Part shown: positions 35,336-42,875 of the stretch, in pieces
How the letters are laid out: each line of letters opens with the position of its first letter
Numbering within the stretch: position 1 is the stretch's first letter
Made by a program: the position numbers and the translations under genes
Notes under the pieces: model-generated
Seen by the model: the letters and a program-made list of their open reading frames with translations, nothing else
Told to the model about the DNA's origin: nothing
The model's database searches: none
Assembly: GCF_900142875.1 (NCBI RefSeq)
Contig: NZ_FRCK01000005.1
Coordinates: 62,001 to 126,000, forward strand
DNA length: 64,000 bases
Direction: 5' to 3'
From: Paracoccus solventivorans
GTDB taxonomy: Bacteria > Pseudomonadota > Alphaproteobacteria > Rhodobacterales > Rhodobacteraceae

Positions 35336-35730
35336 TTATGTGCCAAAAGGGTTTGCTGGAACCTTCCTTCCTTCGGAGACCGGCCGCCGGTGCGAAATCG
35401 GGCCTTGAAGGTCCGCCGTCTTTTCATCCCTTCGCTTTCGGCGAGGCGAGGTATGAGAAATCATGATTTTCAATGGGATGTCAGAACATGTTCTGTGCTC
35501 CGGCTTCGCCGGTTCCGGCATCGTTCCGCCCCGAATGGAGACGCGACAGGGTGAGGCGGTGCTTCCTGCCTGGGCTAAACCTTACCGGGGACGCGTCCCT
35601 TGAAGTCGCCGGAAAATCTTCGATGAATCAAAGGGATTGCGCCCTGCCTGCCGTCAATCAGCCTCGGCGTTCGCAATCAAGCCGGAGGGCAACTGAGAAA
35701 ACCCTCACTAGATCACCCCCGCCAACCTCT
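35336..35730. other. Gene-free, lower-GC segment with two palindromes
   Basis: No convincing coding frame on either strand; the short open frames lack ribosome sites and family features. The base composition is visibly less GC-rich than its neighbours. Two perfect palindromes stand out: AAATCATGATTT (35458-35469) and CAGAACATGTTCTG (35482-35495), with centres 25 bp apart. The position directly 3' of a tRNA gene would suit an old integration scar, but no integrase or attachment repeat is seen. Confidence 0.6.
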
Positions 35731-36195
35731 TCAATCCAGACGAAAGTTCTGCTCGACCACCGCCTCCATCGAGACGTGGCTCGAGGTGTTGCTGATATGG
35801 GGCAGGACCGAGATCTTCTCGGCCAGGATGCGGCGGAAATCGGCCATGTCGCGTGAGCGGACCTTGATCAGATAGTCGCAGCCGCCGGCGATCATGTAGC
35901 ATTCCTCGACCTCGGGGATCGCCCGGACGGCGGCGTTGAACTGTTGCAGCGCCTGTTCGCGGGTGTCGTGCATGCTGACCTCGACATAGGTCACGTGGGT
36001 CAGCCCCAGCTTCAGCGGCGACAGGATGGCGCGGTAGCCGGTGATCAGGCCGATCTCTTCCAGGTGCCGGATCCTTGCGGCGACCGGGGTCTTGGACAGC
36101 CCGACCTGCCGCGCCAGCTCGGCAACCGGGATTCGCGCGTTCCGGGTCAGGGCGGCAAGGATTTTGCGGTCCTGTGCATCCAGTGTCACGCTCAT
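35731..36195 (-). CDS. putR: Lrp/AsnC-family regulator, probable proline-responsive putA activator
   Basis: A 154-residue Lrp-type protein. An N-terminal winged helix-turn-helix ('LDAQDRKILAALTRNARIPVAELARQVGLSKTPVAARIRHLEE') is followed by a C-terminal RAM/AsnC ligand-binding domain ('VEVSMHDTREQALQQFNAAVRAIPEVEECYMIAGGCDYLIKV'). It is divergent from putA, the standard arrangement for PutR, which activates putA in response to proline. The assignment to proline is from that context. The start at 36195 gives the usual MS(V)xLDxxDRKIL opening. Confidence 0.85.
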   Translation of the reverse strand: MSVTLDAQDRKILAALTRNARIPVAELARQVGLSKTPVAARIRHLEEIGLITGYRAILSPLKLGLTHVTYVEVSMHDTREQALQQFNAAVRAIPEVEECYMIAGGCDYLIKVRSRDMADFRRILAEKISVLPHISNTSSHVSMEAVVEQNFRLD

Positions 36196-36246
36196 GCTGC
36201 CGAAGACCCCGATTTTGTTCGCTTGGACTGTCTGGACGGGCATCTT

Positions 36247-36261
36247 TGGGCGAAACGCCCA
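36247..36261. promoter_or_regulatory. Palindrome TGGGCG-AAA-CGCCCA in the putR-putA gap
   Basis: Perfect 6-bp arms around AAA, centrally placed in the 109-bp divergent promoter region. Lrp-family activators bind such inverted repeats, so it is a candidate PutR operator; no experiment is implied. Confidence 0.45.
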
Positions 36262-36304
36262 GGCCAAATCTGATAGACCCGTCCCATCGAATAAGGAGAC
36301 CGGC

Positions 36305-39300
36305 ATGAGCGCTGTCAACCCCGCGACCACCCTTGATGCGTTCACCACCCAGGCGAAATTTGCCGACGAGGCGGAATTGCTGGCCACGCTGGCCGCGCAG
36401 GCGCAGCTGGACCCCGGCCAGCGCCACGCCATCTCGGCCCGCGCCGCCGAGCTTGTCCGCCGCATCCGCGCCGAGGCACGGCCGACGATGATGGAGCATT
36501 TCCTGGCCGAATACGGGCTGTCCACCCGCGAAGGCGTGGCGCTGATGTGCCTGGCCGAGGCGATGCTGCGCGTACCCGACCGCCAGACCATCGACGCGCT
36601 GATCGAGGACAAGATCGCGCCCTCGGACTGGGGCCGGCATCTGGGCGAGGCGTCCTCGTCGCTGGTCAACGCCTCGACCTGGGCCCTAATGCTGACCGGC
36701 AAGGTGCTGGACGACGATCAGGCCGGGATTGCGGGGACGCTGCGCCGCGCCGTGCGCCGTCTGGGCGAGCCGGTGATCCGCACCGCCGTCAGCCGCGCCA
36801 TGAAGGAGATGGGCCGGCAGTTCGTGCTGGGCCAGACCATCGAGGGCGCGCTGGAACGCGCGGCCAAGCGCGAGGCGCAGGGCTTCACCTACAGCTACGA
36901 CATGCTGGGCGAGGCGGCGATGACCGGGGCCGACGCCGCCCGCTACGACCGCGCCTATTCCGATGCCATCGCCGCGATCGCGCAAGCCTGCACCCATGGC
37001 TCGGTCGAGGACAATCCCGGCATCTCGATCAAGCTCTCGGCGTTGCATCCGCGCTACGAGGTGGCGCAGGAATCCCGGGTGATGGCCGAGCTGGTGCCGG
37101 TGGTGCTGAAGCTGGCGCGGCAGGCCAAGGCCGCCGGCATGGGGATGAACATCGATGCCGAGGAACAGGACCGGCTGGTGATCTCGCTGAAGGTGATCGA
37201 GGCGGTGCTGTCCGACCCCTCGCTGGCCGGCTGGGACGGGTTCGGGGTGGTGGTTCAGGCTTACGGCAAGCGCGCGGGCCAGACCATCGACTGGCTGCAC
37301 GCGCTGGCCGAGCGCGAGGACCGCCGCATCATGGTGCGACTGGTCAAGGGCGCCTATTGGGATACCGAGATCAAGCGCGCCCAGGTCGAGGGCTTCCCGG
37401 GCTTTCCGCTGTTCGCCACCAAGGTGGCGACCGATGTCAGCTATATCGCCAGCGCCCGCAAGCTGATCGGCTATGCCGACCGCATCTATCCGCAATTCGC
37501 CACCCACAACGCCCATACCGTCGCCGCGATCCTCGAAATGGCGGGCGGTATCCGCTATGAGTTCCAGCGCCTGCACGGCATGGGCGAGCGGCTGCACGAC
37601 ATCGTGCTGCGCGACCACAACTCCCGCTGCCGCATCTATGCGCCGGTCGGTGCGCATCGCGACCTGCTGGCCTATCTGGTGCGGCGGCTGCTGGAAAACG
37701 GGGCGAACAGCAGCTTCGTGAACCAGATCGTGGACGAAGCCATCACCCCCGATGAGGTCGCCCGCGACCCGTTCGAGGCGCTGGAGACCGCGCGGCCGCC
37801 GCGCGCGCTGCTGGCGCCCGCGGCGCTGTTCGGGGACACGCGCAGGAACTCGACCGGCTTCGACCTCAGCGATGAACAGACGCTGGAAAGGATCGATGCC
37901 GCCCGCGAGGGGACGATCCCGGATGCGATGCCGCTGACCGTCTCGGCGCCCACCGGCAAGATGCAGGATGTGTTCAACCCGGCCACCGGCGACAGCATCG
38001 CGCAGGTGCTGATGGTCGATGCCGAGACCACCGCCCGCGCCATCGACGACGCCCGCATCTGGGACGCGCCGCCGTCGGAACGGGCCGCGGTGCTGCGCCG
38101 CGCCGCCGATCTTTACGAGCAGCATTACGGCCCGATCTTCGGCATCCTCGCGCGAGAAGGGGGCAAGGCGCTGCCCGATGCGGTGGCGGAACTGCGCGAG
38201 GCGGTGGATTTCCTGCGCTATTACGCCGCCGAGGGCGAGGCCCGCGCCGAGGCCCCGCGCGGCATCATCGGCGCGATCAGCCCGTGGAACTTCCCGCTGG
38301 CGATCTTCACCGGCCAGATCGCGGCGGCGCTGATGGCGGGCAATGCCGTCATCGCCAAGCCGGCCGAGCATACGCCGGTCGTCGCCGCCTATGCCGTGGG
38401 GCTGCTGCACCAGGCCGGGGTGCCGAAAGCTGCTCTGCAGCTGCTGCCCGGGGCCGGCCGCGTGGTCGGCACGGCGCTGAGCTCGGACCCGCGGGTGGCG
38501 GGGCTGGTCTTTACCGGCTCGACCGCGACCGCACAGACCATCACGCAGACCATGGCCGGAAACCTTGCCCCCGGCACGCCGCTGATCGCGGAAACCGGCG
38601 GGCTCAATGCGATGATCGTCGACTCCACCGCCCTGCCGGAACAGGCGGTGCGCGACATCGTGAACTCGGCCTTCCGCTCGGCCGGGCAGCGCTGTTCGGC
38701 GCTGCGCTGCCTCTATGTGCAGGAGGACATTGCCCCGCATCTGATCGAGATGATCCGGGGCGCGATGGACGAGCTGCAGGTGGGCGACCCGTGGCACCTG
38801 TCCACCGACGTCGGCCCGGTGATCGACCCCGGCGCGCGCGACGAGATCGCCGATTATATCGCCGCCAATGCCAATCGCCTGCTGCACCGGCTGGCGGTGC
38901 CCGCGCAGGGCTGGTTCATCCCGCCGACGCTGCTGAAAGTGTCGGGCATCGGTGATCTGGAGCGTGAGATCTTCGGCCCGGTGCTGCATGTCGCCACCTT
39001 CCGGGGCGACCAGCTGGAGCAGGTGATCGCCGACATCAACGCCCGCGGCTTCGGCCTGACCTTCGGGCTGCACACCCGCATCGACAGCCGCGTGCAAGAG
39101 GTCTCGGACGCGATCCGCGTCGGCAATATCTACGTCAACCGCAACCAGATCGGCGCGGTGGTGGGCAGCCAGCCGTTCGGCGGCGAGGGACTGTCGGGCA
39201 CCGGCCCCAAGGCCGGCGGGCCGCGCTATGTGCCGCGCTTCCTTGCGCCCACCATGCAATCGGTCCCGGCCGGACGCTGGCGGGGGCAGGCCGACGAGGC

Positions 39301-39724
39301 GCGGCTGCGTGCGGCGCTGGCCGCGGCCGCGCCGCGCAAGATCGACGAACGGCTGATGCCCGGCCCGACCGGAGAGCTGAACCGCCTGACCGCGCACAGC
39401 CGGCCGCCGCTGCTGTGCCTTGGTCCGGGAGCCGAGGCGGTGGCCGCGCAGGTGGCTGCGGTCGAGGCGCTTGGCGGGCAGGCCGTCGGCGCCGACGGCG
39501 ACCTGCCGCCCGAGGCGCTGACCCGGCTGCCGCAGCTCTCTGCCGTGCTGTGGTGGGGCGACGAGGGGCAGGGCCGCGCCTATGCAAGGGCGCTGGCCGC
39601 GCGCGAGGGCGAGATCGTGCAGTTGGTGACCGCGGTGCCCGACCTCGCCCATGTCGCGCATGAGCGCCACCTGTGCGTGGACACCACCGCCGCCGGCGGC
39701 AACGCCGCGCTGCTGGCCGGCTGA
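36305..39724 (+). CDS. putA: Bifunctional proline dehydrogenase / L-glutamate-gamma-semialdehyde dehydrogenase
   Basis: A 1139-residue bifunctional flavoenzyme that oxidises proline to glutamate. The PRODH barrel lies at about residues 150-460 ('DNPGISIKLSALHPRYE', 'EEQDRLVISL', 'RLVKGAYWDTEIKRAQ', 'FATHNAHTVAAI', 'RIYAPVGAHRDLLAYLVRRLLENGANSSF'). The aldehyde dehydrogenase module is at about 540-1000, with 'GAISPWNFPLAIFTGQIAAAL' and catalytic Cys797 in 'SAGQRCSALRC'. A short C-terminal domain follows. The ATG at 36305 has AAGGAG 9 nt upstream. No N-terminal DNA-binding domain is present, so it is regulated by the divergent PutR. Confidence 0.96.
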   Translation: MSAVNPATTLDAFTTQAKFADEAELLATLAAQAQLDPGQRHAISARAAELVRRIRAEARPTMMEHFLAEYGLSTREGVALMCLAEAMLRVPDRQTIDALIEDKIAPSDWGRHLGEASSSLVNASTWALMLTGKVLDDDQAGIAGTLRRAVRRLGEPVIRTAVSRAMKEMGRQFVLGQTIEGALERAAKREAQGFTYSYDMLGEAAMTGADAARYDRAYSDAIAAIAQACTHGSVEDNPGISIKLSALHPRYEVAQESRVMAELVPVVLKLARQAKAAGMGMNIDAEEQDRLVISLKVIEAVLSDPSLAGWDGFGVVVQAYGKRAGQTIDWLHALAEREDRRIMVRLVKGAYWDTEIKRAQVEGFPGFPLFATKVATDVSYIASARKLIGYADRIYPQFATHNAHTVAAILEMAGGIRYEFQRLHGMGERLHDIVLRDHNSRCRIYAPVGAHRDLLAYLVRRLLENGANSSFVNQIVDEAITPDEVARDPFEALETARPPRALLAPAALFGDTRRNSTGFDLSDEQTLERIDAAREGTIPDAMPLTVSAPTGKMQDVFNPATGDSIAQVLMVDAETTARAIDDARIWDAPPSERAAVLRRAADLYEQHYGPIFGILAREGGKALPDAVAELREAVDFLRYYAAEGEARAEAPRGIIGAISPWNFPLAIFTGQIAAALMAGNAVIAKPAEHTPVVAAYAVGLLHQAGVPKAALQLLPGAGRVVGTALSSDPRVAGLVFTGSTATAQTITQTMAGNLAPGTPLIAETGGLNAMIVDSTALPEQAVRDIVNSAFRSAGQRCSALRCLYVQEDIAPHLIEMIRGAMDELQVGDPWHLSTDVGPVIDPGARDEIADYIAANANRLLHRLAVPAQGWFIPPTLLKVSGIGDLEREIFGPVLHVATFRGDQLEQVIADINARGFGLTFGLHTRIDSRVQEVSDAIRVGNIYVNRNQIGAVVGSQPFGGEGLSGTGPKAGGPRYVPRFLAPTMQSVPAGRWRGQADEARLRAALAAAAPRKIDERLMPGPTGELNRLTAHSRPPLLCLGPGAEAVAAQVAAVEALGGQAVGADGDLPPEALTRLPQLSAVLWWGDEGQGRAYARALAAREGEIVQLVTAVPDLAHVAHERHLCVDTTAAGGNAALLAG

Positions 39725-40208
39725 ACAGGCGCGGGGGCCGCAAATGGCCCCCGAATTGCCGCCCCTTATCTCGCGGATATGGGCACGCCGCAGCCCGTAT
39801 CCCGCGCCATCCGATGCAACCGGATATCTTTCGATAGTCGATTTCATCGGGCTACGACATGAAGCTGGCCGAGCGCGGCGATCACCGCCTACGACTACTC
39901 GATTGGGTAACTGCCCGCATCGACTGGATCGACGGACAGTTGGGCTAGCTATGCGACCGAGCAGCTGATGCCCACCCGGCGCTTGAACGAACCATTCAAG
40001 CGGCGTTCAACAGCGCAACGTCAAAACCGTCGTGCTGCAAATATTGGTGACAGACTCTGCAAATTTCGATGGCACGCTACAGTGGCAAGCTACACTGAAA
40101 TATCGGGGGCGAGCTGCAGCGAGCCACAACCGGCGCGTTACTACAGTCTAGATCACACCAACGGCCTCAGAGAGGACCGTCAGTCACATGAGCCACTTGC
40201 GGGATTTT
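39725..40208. other. Gene-free segment between putA and tRNA-Asn
   Basis: Begins with a hairpin GGGGGCC / GGCCCCC (39733-39752) that may terminate putA. The rest holds no supported gene. One 30-codon frame (39859-39951) reads MKLAERGDHRLRLLDWVTAR and ends IDWIDGQLG. It looks like the degraded tail of a longer protein because a stop lies just upstream and no ribosome site is visible. Composition falls below the window average from about 39980 to 40200. Confidence 0.55.
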
Positions 40209-40283
40209 TGGCTCCGGCGGTAGGGATCGAACCTACGACCAATTGATTAACAGTCAACTGCTCTACCGCTGAGCTACGCCGGA
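40209..40283 (-). tRNA. tRNA-Asn (GTT)
   Basis: On the minus strand: TCCGGCGTAGCTCAGCGGTA, anticodon GTT in GACTGTTAATC, T-arm GGTTCGATCC, acceptor closing with CGCCGGA and an encoded GCCA end. 75 nt including CCA. Confidence 0.96.
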
Positions 40284-40362
40284 ACACGAGGGGGCATTTA
40301 GCACCCGGATTCAGGGGCGTCCAGAGGGGGCGGGCAGATTTTTGCATCGGTTGGCGACAAGG

Positions 40363-41226
40363 TCATCCGCCCGCCCGCTGCCAGCGCAGATCGGCCCGCA
40401 CCGGCCCGTTGCCGGCGACTGCGCCCAGGTCGGCCAGGGCCAGCAGATGCGCCAGCACGTTGCGCTCGGCCGCGGGCATCAGATGCGCGGGGATGGTGTA
40501 GATGCGGGCGGCCAGTTGGGCGGCGGTGCCGGGGCCGGCGTCCAGCGCGGCCAGGATCTGGGCCGAGCGCAGGCGGCGGTGGGCGGCCAGTTCCTCCAGC
40601 CGGGGCAGGGGGGCGGTGATCGGGTCGCCGTGTGCGGGGTAGAGCACCCGCGGCGCCAGCCGCGCCAGCAGGTCGAGCGAGCGGAAATAATCCACCAGAT
40701 CGCCCTCGGGCGGGGAAATCAGCGAGGTGCTCCACCCCATCACCAGATCGCCGCAGAAGATCGCGTCGCCCAGGCGGAAGCTCAGATGCCCGCCCATGTG
40801 GCCCGGTGTATGCAGCGCCTGCAGCGTCCAGTCGGAGGAGCGCAGCTCTTCGCCGTGGCGCAGCTCGATGTCGGGGCGGAACCCGGCATCGACGCCCTCG
40901 CCCCCGGTCAGCCCGGTCTCGGCCAGCCGCGCCATGGTGGGCGAGCGCCCCGAATCGGCGGCGCCGAAGGCGAACACCGGCGCCCGCGTCGCCTGCGCCA
41001 GCCGCGCCACCCCGGCGCTGTGGTCCAGATGCGCGTGGGTGACCAGGATATGCGAGATCCGCCCCTCGGCCAGCTCGAGAATCGCGTCGATATGGGCGGG
41101 GTCGTCGGGGCCGGGGTCGATCACCGCGACCTCGCGTTCCCCGATCAGGAAGCTGTTGGTGCCGGGGCCGGTCATGGCCGAGGGATTCGGGGCCAGCACG
41201 ACCCGCACTTTCGCTGCGTCACTCAT
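40363..41226 (-). CDS. MBL-fold metallo-hydrolase (LACTB2/glyoxalase-II-like)
   Basis: A 287-residue metallo-beta-lactamase-fold protein. The main metal motif is 'THAHLDHSAG' near residue 64. Other ligands are in 'HTPGHMGGHLSF' near 138 and 'FCGDLVMGW' near 155, and 'YPAHGDPI' lies near 190. A C-terminal winged-helix segment ('AAQLAARIYTIPAHLMPAAERNVLAHLLAL') is typical of the LACTB2-like branch. The substrate is unknown. The start at 41226 gives MSDAAKVRVVLAPNPSAMTGPGTNSFL, the family N terminus. It is divergent from the sensor kinase at 41287. Confidence 0.85.
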   Translation of the reverse strand: MSDAAKVRVVLAPNPSAMTGPGTNSFLIGEREVAVIDPGPDDPAHIDAILELAEGRISHILVTHAHLDHSAGVARLAQATRAPVFAFGAADSGRSPTMARLAETGLTGGEGVDAGFRPDIELRHGEELRSSDWTLQALHTPGHMGGHLSFRLGDAIFCGDLVMGWSTSLISPPEGDLVDYFRSLDLLARLAPRVLYPAHGDPITAPLPRLEELAAHRRLRSAQILAALDAGPGTAAQLAARIYTIPAHLMPAAERNVLAHLLALADLGAVAGNGPVRADLRWQRAGG

Positions 41227-41286
41227 CGCACTAGGCTGGACCGGCGCGCGAGCCGGTGCAAGCGGCAGCCGGGCAGGGGAGGGCGC

Positions 41287-42627
41287 ATGGATTTCGGCTG
41301 GCTGAAGCGGTTCTTCCCTCGCGGGCTTTACGGGCGGGCGGCGCTGATCCTGTTCCTGCCGGTGGTCGCGGTCACGCTGGTGGTGACGGTGATGTTCCTG
41401 CAGCGCCATTTCGAAGGGGTGACGCGGCAGATGGTCGAATCGGCCGCGGCCGAGATCGCGCTGGTGGCGGAACGCGTGCAGGCCGCCCCCGACGACGCCG
41501 CGGCAAGCAGCGCCGGCGCCGCCATTGCCGCGCCGCTGGGGCTGACGCTGGAGCTGCCCCCGGCCGCGCCGGTGACCGAGGGGCGGCAGTCTTATGATTT
41601 CTCGGGGCGGGTAGTGATCTCGGAAATGCACCGGCAGCTGCCGCAGGTGGTTGCGGTCGACCTGTGGCAGGTGCGGCAGGTGCGGGTGCTGGTCGGCGGC
41701 GAACGCCCCTTCGTGCTGGAGTTGCCGCGGCGGCGGCTGACCGCCTCGAACCCGCATCAGCTGCTGGTGCTGATGCTGGGAACCTCGCTGCTGATGACGG
41801 CGATCGCGACGGTGTTCCTGCGCAACCAGCTGCGCCCGATCCGGCGGCTGGCGCTGGCGGCCGAGGCCTACGGGCGCGGCGAGGTCACCCCCTATCGCCC
41901 CGCCGGCGCCATCGAGGTGCGCAGCGCCGGCCGCGCCTTCGTCGAGATGCGCGCGCGGATCGAGCGGCAGAACGAACAGCGCAAGCTGATGCTGACCGGG
42001 ATCAGCCACGACCTGCGCACGCCGCTGACCAGGCTGCGGCTGGGGCTGTCGATGCTGTCGCCCGACCTGCCCCCGGACCCCGACGAGATCGCGGCGATGG
42101 AACGCGACGTGGCCGAGATGGGGGCGATGATCGACGCGTTTCTGGACCACGCCCGCGCCGAGGCGCAGGACGGCGCCCCCGAAGCCGTCGAGGCACGCGA
42201 GTTCCTGGACGAGATCGTCGCCGATGCGCAGCGCGGCGGCCATCTCGTGCGGCTGGCCGATTTCCAGACCGGCGCCGGGGGCGGGCAGCTGGTGGTCCGC
42301 GTGCAGGCGTTGCGCCGCGCCATCGAGAACCTGATCGCCAATGCCGTGCGCCACGGCACAAAGGTCGAGATCGCCGCCCGGCTGACCCCGCGCAGCTTTG
42401 CGGTGACGGTCGAGGACGACGGCCCCGGCATCCCGCCCGAACGGCGCGAGGAGGCGCTGCGCCCCTTCGTGCGGCTCGATTCGGCGCGCAGCCGCAACCA
42501 GGGGCAGGGGGCGGGGCTGGGGCTGGCCATCGCCGCCGACATCGCCCGCGCCCATGGCGGCGAGCTGCGGCTGGGCGACAGCGCCCGGCTGGGCGGGCTC
42601 AAGGCGGAAATCGTGCTTCCGCGGTAA
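41287..42627 (+). CDS. EnvZ-like sensor histidine kinase (orphan in this window)
   Basis: A 446-residue membrane sensor kinase. TM1 is at about residues 17-40, a periplasmic domain at about 41-150, TM2 at about 155-178, and then HAMP ('RNQLRPIRRLALAAEAYGRGE'). The HisKA box 'GISHDLRTPLTRLRLGLSML' has His241, and HATPase blocks are 'IENLIANAVRHG', 'VEDDGPGIPPERREEAL' and 'GAGLGLAIAADIARAHGG'. The layout is that of EnvZ, but no ompR-type regulator is adjacent, so its partner must be elsewhere. It is followed by an inverted repeat copy with a strong terminator hairpin. Confidence 0.88.
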   Translation: MDFGWLKRFFPRGLYGRAALILFLPVVAVTLVVTVMFLQRHFEGVTRQMVESAAAEIALVAERVQAAPDDAAASSAGAAIAAPLGLTLELPPAAPVTEGRQSYDFSGRVVISEMHRQLPQVVAVDLWQVRQVRVLVGGERPFVLELPRRRLTASNPHQLLVLMLGTSLLMTAIATVFLRNQLRPIRRLALAAEAYGRGEVTPYRPAGAIEVRSAGRAFVEMRARIERQNEQRKLMLTGISHDLRTPLTRLRLGLSMLSPDLPPDPDEIAAMERDVAEMGAMIDAFLDHARAEAQDGAPEAVEAREFLDEIVADAQRGGHLVRLADFQTGAGGGQLVVRVQALRRAIENLIANAVRHGTKVEIAARLTPRSFAVTVEDDGPGIPPERREEALRPFVRLDSARSRNQGQGAGLGLAIAADIARAHGGELRLGDSARLGGLKAEIVLPR

Positions 42628-42661
42628 TCCGGCTCGCTTCCTCTGCCCGCCCCCTTCTTCC

Positions 42662-42735
42662 GTGTGAATATCCCGGGGCTTGCGAGCGCCCGGAAAACAG
42701 TCCGGCGGACTGTTTTCAGCGAACAAGGCCGCGGC
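42662..42735 (-). repeat. Dispersed intergenic repeat, shortened long form, copy 3 (inverted)
   Basis: Read on the minus strand it has GCTGAAAACAGTCC, then GGGCGCTCGCAAGCCCCGGGATATT, matching both ends of copies 1 and 2 but lacking about 45 bp of their middle. It retains a hairpin. It lies between the sensor kinase and lon. Confidence 0.7.
42693..42717. terminator. Strong bidirectional hairpin terminator in repeat copy 3
   Basis: GAAAACAGTCC / GGACTGTTTTC is a perfect 11-bp stem with loop GGC, with A-run and T-run in the stem edges. It follows the sensor kinase gene by 65 bp. Confidence 0.7.
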
Positions 42736-42875
42736 AGCGCCCCGGTCCGGCCTCGCCGCCCCCGCCGCCTTATCCCATTGCAGCCCCGCGCTCGCGTTCC
42801 TAGATTGTCCTCAAGCAGGACCGGCGCGCTGCCCGTTCCCTGGGGGCCCGCCGGTCCGGGCATGAAAGGACGATT

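Noticed and set aside
35482..35495. CAGAACATGTTCTG as a LexA/SOS box
   Set aside because: The GAAC-GTTC spacing is 2, whereas known boxes need GAAC-N4-GTTC or GTTC-N7-GTTC, and no SOS gene is adjacent.
36686..39847. About 1050-codon minus-strand frame opposite putA
   Set aside because: It is antisense shadow of putA with a repetitive basic composition and no ribosome site; the putA motifs and start are convincing.
39968..40246. 92-codon plus-strand frame after putA
   Set aside because: It runs into the tRNA-Asn gene and has mixed composition with no ribosome site or family similarity that I can see.
42628..42875. Sigma-32 heat-shock promoter for lon
   Set aside because: A CCCATT element is present near 42775 but no CTTGAA-like -35 lies at the right distance, so I do not call it.
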